This document shows, in pieces, positions 38,877 through 46,917 of a stretch of DNA of 64,000 nt. The stretch spans positions 186,001-250,000 of the forward strand of contig NZ_JACXBU010000001.1 in NCBI RefSeq assembly GCF_014700075.1, written 5' to 3'. Position 1 is the stretch's first letter; the number at the start of each line of letters is the position of its first letter. The position numbers and the translations under genes are program-made. The stretch is from Pseudomonas sp. JM0905a. Lineage in GTDB: Bacteria; Pseudomonadota; Gammaproteobacteria; Pseudomonadales; Pseudomonadaceae. The notes beneath the pieces are model-generated. The model did no database searches, was not told the origin of the DNA, and saw only the letters and a list, made by a program, of their open reading frames with translations.

Positions 38877-39509
38877 ATGTCGCGCCCAACTCGTCCCGCC
38901 CGTCCCGCTTCCCGCCGCCCCGGTCCCGCCGCGCCACGCCGAGTGGCCAAGGCGCCGCCGGCCGAACCGCGCTTGCTGCTGTTCAACAAGCCCTTCGACG
39001 TCCTGACCCAGTTCAGCGATGGCGAGGGCCGCGCGACCCTCAAGGACTACATCCCCATCCCCGGCATCTATCCCGCCGGCCGCCTGGATCGCGACAGCGA
39101 AGGCCTGCTGCTGCTGACCAACGATGGCCGCCTGCAGGCGCGCATCGCCGACCCGAAGCACAAGCTGCCGAAAACCTATTGGGTGCAGGTGGAGGGCGAG
39201 CCCAGCGAAGAACAGCTCAAGCAACTGCGTGAAGGCGTGGAACTGAACGACGGCCCGACCCTGCCGGCCGAGGCGCGGCAGATCGAAGAACCGGTGCTGT
39301 GGGAGCGCAATCCGCCGGTGCGTTTTCGCAAGAGCGTGCCGACGGCGTGGCTGGAGCTGGTGATCCGCGAAGGTCGTAACCGCCAGGTGCGACGCATGAC
39401 GGCAGCGGTAGGGCTGCCGACGCTACGTCTGGTGCGGGTGCGTATCGGCCCCTGGAGCCTCGACGGTCTGGGGCTGGGGGAGTACCGCGAAGTGCCCGCT
39501 CAACTCTGA
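38877..39509 (+). CDS. rluE: RluE-type 23S rRNA pseudouridine synthase
   Basis: 210 aa. The RsuA/RluE family signature [17 protein letters not shown] holds the catalytic Asp. Further motifs are [25 protein letters not shown] and [27 protein letters not shown]. In E. coli RluE modifies U2457 of 23S rRNA. It has a basic, Pro/Arg-rich N-terminal 28 residues and no S4 domain, which fits RluE rather than RluB or RsuA. ATG 38877 is the first reasonable start after the divergent MBL gene. Confidence 0.9.
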   Translation: MSRPTRPARPASRRPGPAAPRRVAKAPPAEPRLLLFNKPFDVLTQFSDGEGRATLKDYIPIPGIYPAGRLDRDSEGLLLLTNDGRLQARIADPKHKLPKTYWVQVEGEPSEEQLKQLREGVELNDGPTLPAEARQIEEPVLWERNPPVRFRKSVPTAWLELVIREGRNRQVRRMTAAVGLPTLRLVRVRIGPWSLDGLGLGEYREVPAQL

Positions 39510-39555
39510 GCGGCAGGTTGAGCCCGCCTTGGCTGGCGGGCTCAGGCAAAGGGCC

Positions 39556-39759
39556 TTAGAAACCTTCGAGGCCGCCAATAACCAGCGTCTTGATGACGAA
39601 GCCCAGCACGCCCAGGCCCAGGGCGAGGAACAGGATCATGGTGCCGAAGCGACCTGCCTTGGACTTCTTGGCCAGGTCCCAGACGATGAAAGCCATGAAG
39701 GCCACCAGGCCGGCGATCATCGCCGTCATCATCAACTCTTCGAATTTCTCCGGGCTCAT
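39556..39759 (-). CDS. DUF2788 small membrane protein
   Basis: 67 aa with two membrane helices (about 12-30 and 42-62) joined by a charged KKSKAGRFG loop. It starts MSPEKFEELMMTAMIAG. This matches the DUF2788 family, common in Pseudomonas and of unknown function. Convergent with rluE. Confidence 0.82.
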   Translation of the reverse strand: MSPEKFEELMMTAMIAGLVAFMAFIVWDLAKKSKAGRFGTMILFLALGLGVLGFVIKTLVIGGLEGF

Positions 39760-39937
39760 CTCGCACCTCGTGGAATGAATACAGGCTGCACCCGCACGGC
39801 CGAAGGACCGGTAGGAAAGCGGGGCGGTGCGCTTGTGATTCCGTGAGCGAGAGGGCTCTTTATATGAGGCGGGGCCACGCGGGGGTACAGCAAAGCGCGG
39901 CGATTATACGCCAAGCGGATCGCCGCGCGAGGGTCAT

Positions 39938-40417
39938 TCAGCTGCGCAGATGGCCCAGGGGCAGCTCGGTGCTGCTCAGCACCTGGTTGAGCACGAAGCT
40001 CGAGCGCACGCTGGTCACCCCCTCGATGCGCGTCAACTGGCCCAGCAGGAACTGCTGGTAGTGGTCCATGTCCGGCACCACCACCTTCAACTGGTAGTCC
40101 GCCTCCATGCCGGTCACCAGGCTGCACTCCAGCACTTCGGGACACTGACGGATCACTTCCTGGAAGTGCTCGAAACGCTCCGGCGTGTGCCGATCCATGC
40201 CGATGAGCACGTAGGCGGTGAGACTGAGGCCCAGCTTCTTGCGATCCAGCAGGGCGACCTGGCGGACGATGTAGCCGTCATCTTCCAGTTGCTTGACCCG
40301 CCGCGAGCAGGGCGAGGGCGACAGTCCGATGCGTTCGGCCAGCTCCTGGTTGGAGATGCGCGCATCGCGCTGCAATTCGGCAAGGATCTTGAGGTCGTAG
40401 CGATCGAGTTTTTCCAT
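39938..40417 (-). CDS. Lrp/AsnC-family regulator
   Basis: 159 aa. The N-terminal winged helix is at about 4-60 (LDRYDLKILAELQRDARISNQELAERIGLSPSPCSRRVKQLE), and the C-terminal RAM ligand/oligomerization domain at about 70-150. ATG 40417 is preferred to a TTG at 40450. The SPSPCSRRVK recognition helix is the type found in general Lrp-like and DadR/BkdR-type regulators. Its upstream DNA has evenly spaced dyads (next entry), suggesting autoregulation. Confidence 0.93.
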   Translation of the reverse strand: MEKLDRYDLKILAELQRDARISNQELAERIGLSPSPCSRRVKQLEDDGYIVRQVALLDRKKLGLSLTAYVLIGMDRHTPERFEHFQEVIRQCPEVLECSLVTGMEADYQLKVVVPDMDHYQQFLLGQLTRIEGVTSVRSSFVLNQVLSSTELPLGHLRS

Positions 40418-40446
40418 TGCAGCCGCCGTTGTTTTGTTTGATTGCT

Positions 40447-40506
40447 GCAAATATTGCTATTTTAGTGATTAATTGCGCAAGTAGCCCTTTGGTGAGCAAT
40501 ATTAGC
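40447..40506. promoter_or_regulatory. Three phased dyads upstream of Lrp gene
   Basis: GCAAATATTGC (40447-40457), TTGCGCAA (40473-40480) and GCAATATTAGC (40496-40506) have centres near 40452, 40476.5 and 40501, about 24.5 bp apart, in an AT-rich island of otherwise GC-rich DNA. The spacing and location suit cooperative binding of the Lrp-type protein encoded at 39938-40417. Confidence 0.55.
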
Positions 40507-40519
40507 AATCATTCGTCGC

Positions 40520-40738
40520 GCGGTAGGACGTAAGATTTCTCTCAGTTTCACGGCCCGGACAGCAAGTCCACCCGACCCGCCCAATCAGGTGCGTCGGCGC
40601 CTCCGATCCAACCGGTTCGAGCAGGCCCCCGGGTCCGCACTGCCCAACCAGGCAGGCGATGAAAGCGGCGACAAAATCGCCAGCACAGGACGAATTTCCC
40701 GAAGGGGGGCCCGCAGTATGGGGCCTCCCTTTTTTATT
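40520..40738 (+). ncRNA. Candidate small RNA, divergent from Lrp gene
   Basis: No + strand gene exists between the Lrp gene and a strong terminator at 40702-40738, so that terminator must end a short non-coding transcript or nothing. The region can form hairpins GGAC/GTCC (40557-40569), CTGCC/GGCAG and GGCGA/TCGCC (about 40671-40685). A TAAGAT at about 40530 could be a -10 box. The 5' end is not defined. Confidence 0.35.
40702..40738 (+). terminator. Orphan rho-independent terminator
   Basis: An 11-bp stem (40702-40712 with 40721-40731, one G-T pair) has an 8-nt loop and is followed on the + strand by T6 and ATT. There is no U-run on the minus side, so it does not suit the MAPEG gene that ends at 40755. 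Confidence 0.75.
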
Positions 40739-40754
40739 GCGCGCGGATTGCGGG

Positions 40755-41174
40755 TCAGACCAGCGCCGCCAGCTTCAGCAGCCACCAGGCGAGGATCGCC
40801 AGTTGCACGAAGAACCCGGCGAACCGCAGCCAGACGAACAGCGCGCTGGTGCTGATCAGGTGCGCGATGCTCTGGAACAGACGCGCGCCCAGCAGCAGGC
40901 CGGCCAGGGGATCGGTGATCGCGGTCTGCCCGGCGGCGATGGCATAGAGCAGGACCGCCGCCTGCATCGGCAGGTTCTCCTGGGTGTTGGCATAGGCGCG
41001 CACCAGGCGCTTGCCGAAAGCACTGGGGGTGTTGCTGCCGTCAGCGGCGAAGGCATTGACCTTCATCCGCCCGGCCATCACCAGCAGGCCGCGCTGGTTC
41101 ACCAGCAGAAACACCAGCAGCAGACTCCAGGCGGCCAGCCCGAGCAGGGCGGCGGCAGAGGGGGACAGGGGCAT
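40755..41174 (-). CDS. MAPEG-family membrane protein
   Basis: 139 aa, four membrane helices. MAPEG signature features are present: RLVRAYANTQENLPMQAAVLLYAIA and ARLFQSIAHLIST. The family includes glutathione-linked detoxifying enzymes and proteins of unknown role; bacterial members beside transporters have no defined substrate. It is transcribed leftward, 59 bp from fieF's stop at 41234. Confidence 0.85.
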   Translation of the reverse strand: MPLSPSAAALLGLAAWSLLLVFLLVNQRGLLVMAGRMKVNAFAADGSNTPSAFGKRLVRAYANTQENLPMQAAVLLYAIAAGQTAITDPLAGLLLGARLFQSIAHLISTSALFVWLRFAGFFVQLAILAWWLLKLAALV

Positions 41175-41233
41175 TGCGGACTCCTCGTTCTTGTTATGGA
41201 ACGAGCGAGTCTAGAAGTTGTAGAGCAATTGCT

Positions 41234-42121
41234 CTAGTCGTGTTTCACCACTTCGCTCGGGTCCGCATGGACCAGCACTTCGGCGCGGGGATAGTGACTG
41301 GTGATGGCCTTTTCTGCCTGCTCGCAGAGCGCGTGGGCGCGGGATAGCGTCAGCTCACCCGGCAGTTCCAGGTGCAATTGCACATACCAGTGATTGCCGG
41401 AAATCCGCGTGCGCAGGTCATGGGCGCCGAGCACGCCGGGTACCTCGCAGGCCAGGCGGTGCATGTCGGCGCTGATCGTCGGCGAGAGTTCCTCGTCCAT
41501 CAGTACCGAGATCGATTCCCGCGCGATGCCGATGGCGCTCCAGAGGATGTAGCCGGCGATGCCCAGGCCGAACAGTCCGTCGGCCTGCTGCCAGCCCAGG
41601 CTCGCCAGTATCAGGGCGAGGAGGATGCCGCTGTTGAGCAGCAGGTCGGAGCGGTAGTGCAGCGAATCGGCGCGGATGGCGGTGGAGCCGGTGACGCGGA
41701 TCACCCGGCGCTGCAGCATCAGCAGACCGGCGGTGAGTGCCAGCGACAGCAGCATCACGCCGATGCCCAGCATCTCCGCTTCCAGCGGTTGCGGGTCGTT
41801 CAGGCGTTCGTAGGCCTGGGCTGCCACCAGCACGGCGCTGACGCTGATGAACAGTGCCTGGGCCAGGCCCGCCAGGGCTTCGGCCTTGCCGTGTCCGTAA
41901 CGGTGGTCGTCGTCCGCCGGCTTCAACGCGTAGCGCACCGCCAGCAGGTTGAGCAGGGAGGCTGCGCTGTCCATCAGCGAATCGGTCAGGCCGGCCAGCA
42001 GGCTGACCGAGCCGCTCATGGCCCAGGCGATGGCCTTGGCCATGACCAGGGTGATGGCGACGGCGAGGGAGGCACGGGTGGCCAGGCGCAGCAGTTGCGC
42101 GTGCTGGCGGGGTGAGGTCAT
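41234..42121 (-). CDS. fieF: Cation diffusion facilitator (FieF-like)
   Basis: 295 aa. Six membrane helices in the first 200 residues and a C-terminal cytoplasmic dimer domain. Metal-site motifs: LTDSLMDSAASLLNLLAVRYA with two Asp in helix 2, and HYRSDLLLNSG in helix 5 region; DDDHRYGHGKAEALAGL follows the family. FieF exports Fe2+ and Zn2+ by proton antiport. ATG 42121 has GGAG six bases before it. A 10-bp inverted repeat lies in its leader. Confidence 0.92.
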   Translation of the reverse strand: MTSPRQHAQLLRLATRASLAVAITLVMAKAIAWAMSGSVSLLAGLTDSLMDSAASLLNLLAVRYALKPADDDHRYGHGKAEALAGLAQALFISVSAVLVAAQAYERLNDPQPLEAEMLGIGVMLLSLALTAGLLMLQRRVIRVTGSTAIRADSLHYRSDLLLNSGILLALILASLGWQQADGLFGLGIAGYILWSAIGIARESISVLMDEELSPTISADMHRLACEVPGVLGAHDLRTRISGNHWYVQLHLELPGELTLSRAHALCEQAEKAITSHYPRAEVLVHADPSEVVKHD

Positions 42122-42216
42122 GCCGGCTCCGGCTTTAAGTAGATGAAGTCCATGGCCGGTGTCTCCAGGCCCATGGCAGAGATCGTGGTGCAAGCCTGGT
42201 CAGGGCGATAGCTGCT

Positions 42217-42244
42217 GTGCAGGCTGCCGAATAACAGCCTGCAC
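42217..42244. repeat. 10-bp inverted repeat upstream of fieF
   Basis: GTGCAGGCTG (42217-42226) and CAGCCTGCAC (42235-42244) are perfect complements with an 8-bp loop. It lies 66 bp after the lipoprotein gene and 95 bp before fieF on the minus strand. No U-run, so it may be a leader structure, a weak terminator, or an operator. Confidence 0.5.
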
Positions 42245-42310
42245 GAGGCGCGGTACGCCGCATCAGCTACCGGTCGCAGGCGCTTGACGCGCCGCGCCAG
42301 CGAATCCACC

Positions 42311-42730
42311 TCAGGCGGCCGGGTGCAGGCCGAAGGCGGCCAGTTGCTGCAGGCTGCCGCTGCGCTGGAGCAGTTGCGGGTTGTCCAGCGGCAGGTCGTG
42401 GCCGGTTTCGCGGGCGATGATCGACTTCAGGCGAATCGGGTCCACCTTGCCGTCGGCGCCGATGGCTTCCCGCAGCTTCTCGGGGGCGACCTGGGCGTGC
42501 TGGTCGGCGGGCAGGTAGATGGCGCCGGTGGCGAAGTCGACCGCGAAGGCGATCAGGCCGGGAATCACATAGAAGAGAATGCCGATGGCGTCCATGGCCG
42601 CGACGGCCGGGTCGATCTTGCCTTCGATCTGGCCGCGACGATCCGGATAGAAGAGTGTGCCGCAGGCTGTGAGCTGGGTGAGCAGGGCAACGGCGACGGC
42701 GCCGCCGATCCAACGGGAAGCAATGCGCAT
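42311..42730 (-). CDS. Small lipoprotein of unknown function
   Basis: 139 aa. A lipoprotein signal ends at TACG (Cys25 or so). Next is TLFYPDRRGQIEGKIDPAVAAMDAIGILFYVIPGLIAFAVDFATGAIYLP, a segment with one hydrophobic helix, resembling YceK/YidQ-like small lipoproteins in layout. The C-terminal third is LREAIGADGKVDPIRLKSIIARETG, a possible helical repeat. ATG 42730 has AGGAG 6 bases upstream. Position between hrpB (divergent) and fieF is as in P. aeruginosa. Confidence 0.85.
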   Translation of the reverse strand: MRIASRWIGGAVAVALLTQLTACGTLFYPDRRGQIEGKIDPAVAAMDAIGILFYVIPGLIAFAVDFATGAIYLPADQHAQVAPEKLREAIGADGKVDPIRLKSIIARETGHDLPLDNPQLLQRSGSLQQLAAFGLHPAA

Positions 42731-42829
42731 AAACATCTCCTGGTCGAAAGATCGCAACTATACCAAGGCGTCTGTTGCAAAACTGCCTGGTTCATTAAAG
42801 ACCCCGGCAGGGAACTGGCGGTTCGCCGG

Positions 42830-42835
42830 TATACT
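42830..42835 (+). promoter_or_regulatory. Possible -10 box for hrpB
   Basis: TATACT at 42830-42835 sits 22 bp before the hrpB start codon. The -35 position is not recognizable, so the call rests on the -10 and position only. Confidence 0.35.
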
Positions 42836-42857
42836 TTCGCGCCTGCCTGGAGTACCC

Positions 42858-45380
42858 ATGAACCCGCTACCCATCGATGCCGTCCTGCCCGACCTGCGGG
42901 CCGCCCTGCAATCCCGCCACGAAGCCGTACTGGAAGCACCGCCCGGCGCCGGCAAGACCACCCGCGTGCCCCTGGCGCTGCTGGGCGAGCCGTGGCTGGC
43001 GGGGCAGGGCATCCTGATGCTGGAGCCGCGCCGTCTGGCCGCCCGCGCTGCCGCCGAACGCCTGGCGAGCGAACTGGGCGAATCGGTGGGCGAAACCGTC
43101 GGCTACCGCATCCGCCTGGAGTCGAAGGTCGGTCCGCGCACCCGCATCGAAGTGGTGACTGAGGGTATCCTCGCTCGCCGCTTGCAGGAGGATCCGGCAC
43201 TGGAAGGCGTCGGCCTGGTGATCTTCGATGAATTCCACGAGCGTAGCCTGGACGCCGACCTTGCCCTGGCCCTCTGCCTCAATGGCCGCGCGCTGTTGCG
43301 CGACGAGCCGCCGCTGAAGGTGCTGCTGATGTCCGCCACCCTGGAAGGCGAGCGCCTGTCGCGCCTGCTGGCGGAAGCACCCGTCGTGCGCAGCGAAGGC
43401 CGCATGTTCCCGGTGGAGCAGCGTTGGGGCCGGCCGAGTCAGGTGGGGGAGGCGCTCGAGCCCAGGGTGGTGCAGACCGTGCTCCAGGCCTTGGCTGACG
43501 AACCCGGCAGCTTGCTGGTGTTCCTCCCGGGGCAGGCTGAGATTCGTCGTGTGGCCGAGCAATTGGCCGAGCGCCTCGACGGCCGGCCCGAGATCCTGCT
43601 CTGTCCACTCCACGGCGAACTGGACCTGACCGCCCAGCGTGCGGCCATCGAGCCGGCGCCCACGGGCAAGCGCAAGGTAGTGCTGGCCACCAACATCGCC
43701 GAAACCAGCCTGACCATCGATGGCGTGCGCGTGGTGGTGGATGCCGGTCTGGAGCGCGTGCCGCGCTTCGACCCGGCCAGCGGTATGACCCGGCTGGATA
43801 CCCAGCGCATTTCCCGGGCCTCCGCGACCCAGCGTGCCGGCCGGGCCGGGCGCCTGCAGCCGGGGGCCTGCTACCGGCTCTGGTCCGAGGCCCAGCATGA
43901 ACAACTGGCTGCCCACGGCAGCGCGGAAATCCTCCAGGCCGACCTCGCCGGTCTGGCGCTGCAGTTGGCGCGCTGGGGCGTTGGCGATCCCAACGAACTG
44001 GCCTGGCTCGACCCGCCCCCTACCGCCGCCTATGCCCAGGGCCGCGACCTGTTGCAGCGGCTCGGTGCCCTGGCCGAAGACGGCAGCCTGACCCGCCATG
44101 GCCAGGCGATGGCCGAACTGCCGGCTCACCCGCGCATCGCCCACCTGTTGCTGCGTGGACATGCCCTGGGGCTTGGCAACCTGGCCTGCGACCTCGCCGC
44201 CCTGCTGGGCGAGCGCGACATCCTGCGTGGCGGCGGCGCCGACCTGCACAGCCGCCTCGCGCTGCTGGCGGGCGCAGATAAGGCCGCACGTGGTGCCCGT
44301 GGTGGCGTGCAGCGTGCCCGTCAGTTGGCGCGGCAGTTCCGCTCCTACCTGCGCGGCCCGGCCAGCGAGCCGGTGGCCGATCCGGATCACCCGCGCTGGC
44401 TTGGCTGCCTGCTGGCCTTCGCCTACCCGGACCGCATCGCCCAGCAACGCCGCGCGGGCGGTGCCGACTACCGCCTGGCCAACGGCCGCGCGGCGACCTT
44501 CGGTGAACCGGACGCACTGATGAAGGAACCTTGGCTGGTGATCGCCGACCTCGGCAGCCGCCAGGGGCAGCGCGAGGAACGCATCTACCTCGCTGCCGAC
44601 CTCGACTCGGCGCTGTTCGACGGCCCGCTGGCCGAACAGGTGAGCCGCCACGACCTGCTGGACTGGGACGAGCGCGAAGGCGTGCTGCGTGCCGAGCGGC
44701 AGGTGAAAGTGGGTGAGCTGGTGCTGGCCCGCGAAGCCCTCGCCGAGCTCGATGACGAGGCTCGCTCCCGGGCACTGCTCGGCCTGGTGCGACGCAAGGG
44801 ACTGGAGCTGTTGCCGTGGAATCCCGAACTGCGCCAGTGGCAGGCACGGGTGGCGCTGCTGCGCCGGCTGGACCTGGCCGACAAGGGCAGCAGCGAGTGG
44901 CCGGACCTCTCCGACGCGGCCCTGCTGGCCAGCCTGGAAGACTGGCTGCAGCCCTGGCTGGGCAAGATCAGCCGCCTCAGCCATTTCGCCAACCTCGACC
45001 TCGCCGGCATCCTCCAGGGCCTGCTGTCCTGGCCGCTGCCACAGCGGCTCGACGAACTGGCGCCGCGCACGTTGGAAGTCCCCTCCGGGTCCCGCATCCG
45101 CTTGGACTACAGCGACGAGATGCCGGTACTCGCCGTGCGTCTTCAGGAGCTGTTCGGCCTGGCCGATACCCCGCGCATCGCCGGTGGCCGCCAGGGCGTC
45201 AAGCTGCACCTGCTGTCCCCGGCGCAGCGGCCTGTGCAGGTCACCCAGGACCTGGCGAGCTTCTGGCGCAATACCTATGCAGAGGTGAAGAAGGATCTGA
45301 AGGGGCGCTACCCCAAGCACTACTGGCCGGACGATCCGCTGGTGGCCGAGCCGACCGCGCGGGCCAAGCCAAGGAAGTAG
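42858..45380 (+). CDS. hrpB: ATP-dependent RNA helicase HrpB
   Basis: 840 aa DEAH-box helicase. Motifs: Walker A APPGAGKTTRVP (about 37-48), DEFHER (motif II), SAT (motif III), TNIAETSLTIDGV (motif V region) and QRAGRAGR (motif VI). An HA2 domain and an HrpB-specific C-terminal domain follow. The cellular role of HrpB is poorly defined. ATG 42858 (MNPLPIDAVLPDLRAAL) is the family start; the frame upstream overlaps the divergent lipoprotein and is not coding. Confidence 0.95.
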   Translation: MNPLPIDAVLPDLRAALQSRHEAVLEAPPGAGKTTRVPLALLGEPWLAGQGILMLEPRRLAARAAAERLASELGESVGETVGYRIRLESKVGPRTRIEVVTEGILARRLQEDPALEGVGLVIFDEFHERSLDADLALALCLNGRALLRDEPPLKVLLMSATLEGERLSRLLAEAPVVRSEGRMFPVEQRWGRPSQVGEALEPRVVQTVLQALADEPGSLLVFLPGQAEIRRVAEQLAERLDGRPEILLCPLHGELDLTAQRAAIEPAPTGKRKVVLATNIAETSLTIDGVRVVVDAGLERVPRFDPASGMTRLDTQRISRASATQRAGRAGRLQPGACYRLWSEAQHEQLAAHGSAEILQADLAGLALQLARWGVGDPNELAWLDPPPTAAYAQGRDLLQRLGALAEDGSLTRHGQAMAELPAHPRIAHLLLRGHALGLGNLACDLAALLGERDILRGGGADLHSRLALLAGADKAARGARGGVQRARQLARQFRSYLRGPASEPVADPDHPRWLGCLLAFAYPDRIAQQRRAGGADYRLANGRAATFGEPDALMKEPWLVIADLGSRQGQREERIYLAADLDSALFDGPLAEQVSRHDLLDWDEREGVLRAERQVKVGELVLAREALAELDDEARSRALLGLVRRKGLELLPWNPELRQWQARVALLRRLDLADKGSSEWPDLSDAALLASLEDWLQPWLGKISRLSHFANLDLAGILQGLLSWPLPQRLDELAPRTLEVPSGSRIRLDYSDEMPVLAVRLQELFGLADTPRIAGGRQGVKLHLLSPAQRPVQVTQDLASFWRNTYAEVKKDLKGRYPKHYWPDDPLVAEPTARAKPRK

Positions 45381-45436
45381 AGGGATATCAGTCGCGGCCC
45401 CTGCCTAATGATTGATGGGCGGGGAATCCAGCACCG

Positions 45437-45480
45437 ATTGCGGAATCAGCCCCTAAAGAACCGGAAACGGCTTCCGCAAT
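45437..45480. terminator. Inverted repeat between hrpB and the EEP nuclease gene
   Basis: ATTGCGGAA (45437-45445) pairs with TTCCGCAAT (45472-45480) around a 26-nt loop, with TTTCA after it on the + strand. It lies between convergent genes and may terminate both; the long loop makes it a moderate call. Confidence 0.5.
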
Positions 45481-45481
45481 T

Positions 45482-46567
45482 TCAATGCCCCGAAGGCAGG
45501 AAGAAGCGCGCCGTCAGCGGCAGGTGATCGGAGATGCGCAGGGTGTCGTCCTGGCGCACCCGCGCCTCGATGCGGGTCAGGCTGGGGCTGTGGAAAACGT
45601 AGTCCAGGGTGCGGTCAGGTCCCTTCACCCGAGGGTCGTTGGGGTAGTGAGTGAACCATTGCGCCTGCTGCGCACCACTGGCTTCCTCGACGCTGGGAAT
45701 CATCGGATAGCGGCTCCATAGCGCCTTCAGTTCGCTGTCGCGGGTATAGCGACTGCGCTGGGGGGCGGACAGTCGCTCGTACTGGCCGGGCGGCAACTGG
45801 TTGAAGTCGCCGGCCAGGATCCAGGGCAGGCCTTCACTCTGCAATTGGTCGAGCAGGCCGCGGGTCATGGCCACCTGGCGCTTGAGGGTTTCCGGATCGT
45901 CGTCCAGGGCATCCAGGTGCGTATTGACGGCTGCCAGGCGCCCGCCGCCGCGAATCGGCAGGTAGCTCACCAGCAGTGCGCGCTTCTTGTCGAACTGGCG
46001 GCTGACCGGGTCGTTTGCTTCCAGCGGCAGCTGCAGGCGTTCGGCACTCTCGATGTGGAAACGGCTGAGGGTCGCCAGCTTAAGGCCGACGCTGCCGAGG
46101 ATATGAGGATCGGGTACGAAGGCGGCCTTCCAGTAGAAGGCCTGGCTGGCGCAGGGGTAGACGTCTGCCAGGCGCTCCTGGAGCAGGGCCAGCTGGTCCT
46201 GGTAGTCGGTGGCGCGGGCGCCTTCGTGCAGCTCCTGGAGATTGACGATGTCGGGCTGTTCCTCGCGAATCACCCGCACCACTTCGTCCAGGCTGTAGGC
46301 CAGGTCTTCCGCCGTGGGGCGTTCGTCCGGGCCTTCGCCATCGGGCAGGTCGTAATAGAAGACGTAGCGTTTGCCGGCCAGGTACTGGAGGTTCCAGGTC
46401 ATCACCTTCAGGGCCTGGCCGGGCTGCAATTGCGGCGCTTCGGCCTGGCAGGCCAGCACGGCGGGTTCGCGAGCTGCGGGATGCCAGGTCAGTGCATAGA
46501 TCAGGGCAACCAGGCCAACGGCGAGGACCGACAGACTGAGCAGGGCGAAACGCAGGACTCGGGGCAT
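45482..46567 (-). CDS. Endonuclease/exonuclease/phosphatase family protein
   Basis: 361 aa. An N-terminal membrane helix or signal (LRFALLSLSVLAVGLVALIYAL) precedes an EEP domain: VMTWNLQYLAGK, NLQELHEG (metal Glu), VNTHLDALDDD, LAGDFNQLPPGQ, and RTLDYVFHS...RISDHLPLTARF (metal Asp/His). Such membrane-tethered EEP proteins act on nucleic acids, phospholipids or phosphoesters; the substrate is unknown. ATG 46567 gives the clean signal anchor; ATG 46606 is possible. Confidence 0.87.
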   Translation of the reverse strand: MPRVLRFALLSLSVLAVGLVALIYALTWHPAAREPAVLACQAEAPQLQPGQALKVMTWNLQYLAGKRYVFYYDLPDGEGPDERPTAEDLAYSLDEVVRVIREEQPDIVNLQELHEGARATDYQDQLALLQERLADVYPCASQAFYWKAAFVPDPHILGSVGLKLATLSRFHIESAERLQLPLEANDPVSRQFDKKRALLVSYLPIRGGGRLAAVNTHLDALDDDPETLKRQVAMTRGLLDQLQSEGLPWILAGDFNQLPPGQYERLSAPQRSRYTRDSELKALWSRYPMIPSVEEASGAQQAQWFTHYPNDPRVKGPDRTLDYVFHSPSLTRIEARVRQDDTLRISDHLPLTARFFLPSGH

Positions 46568-46655
46568 CGGCAAGGGCAGGCATCTATGCTGGAAGAGGGC
46601 GAGCATACCCGAGCCGCCGCCGCGGCCCAAGCCAGGCGCGCCCGGGAGGAATGCC

Positions 46656-46904
46656 GTGGACAGCGAAGTGCGGATCGCCCAGCGGGGCCCGTTCGAAGTG
46701 GCGGTGGTGGCCGGCCGGGATTACTTCTGGTGCCGTTGCGGCCGCAGCCAGCAGCAGCCGTTTTGCGATGGATCTCATAAAGGTACCGGCCTGGCGCCCC
46801 TCAAATTCCATGCAGATGTCAGCGAAACCCTGTATTTCTGTGGCTGCAAACATAGCCACTCGCCACCGCTCTGCGATGGCACCCATAACCAACTGCAAGA
46901 CTGA
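46656..46904 (+). CDS. CDGSH iron-sulfur domain protein
   Basis: 82 aa with two CDGSH motifs, each a 2Fe-2S site of three Cys and one His: Cys26, Cys28, Cys37, His41 and Cys62, Cys64, Cys73, His77. The second reads CDGTH. Two-motif proteins belong to the MiNT/mitoNEET-like type and may pass electrons or clusters. GTG 46656 follows GGGAGGA. It overlaps no other gene and is 13 bp before a solute-binding protein. Confidence 0.9.
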   Translation: MDSEVRIAQRGPFEVAVVAGRDYFWCRCGRSQQQPFCDGSHKGTGLAPLKFHADVSETLYFCGCKHSHSPPLCDGTHNQLQD

Positions 46905-46917
46905 TCCGGGAGCCGGC

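Noticed and set aside
40589-40855. Small + strand frame crossing the orphan terminator
   Set aside because: It runs through the terminator and into the antisense of the MAPEG gene, and its product is Arg/Ala-rich without features; an RNA is more likely than a protein.
42118-42309. A 63-codon frame on the - strand that overlaps the fieF start (ATGA)
   Set aside because: Arg-rich, no recognizable domain and no good ribosome site; it contains the 10-bp hairpin, so structure is more likely than coding.
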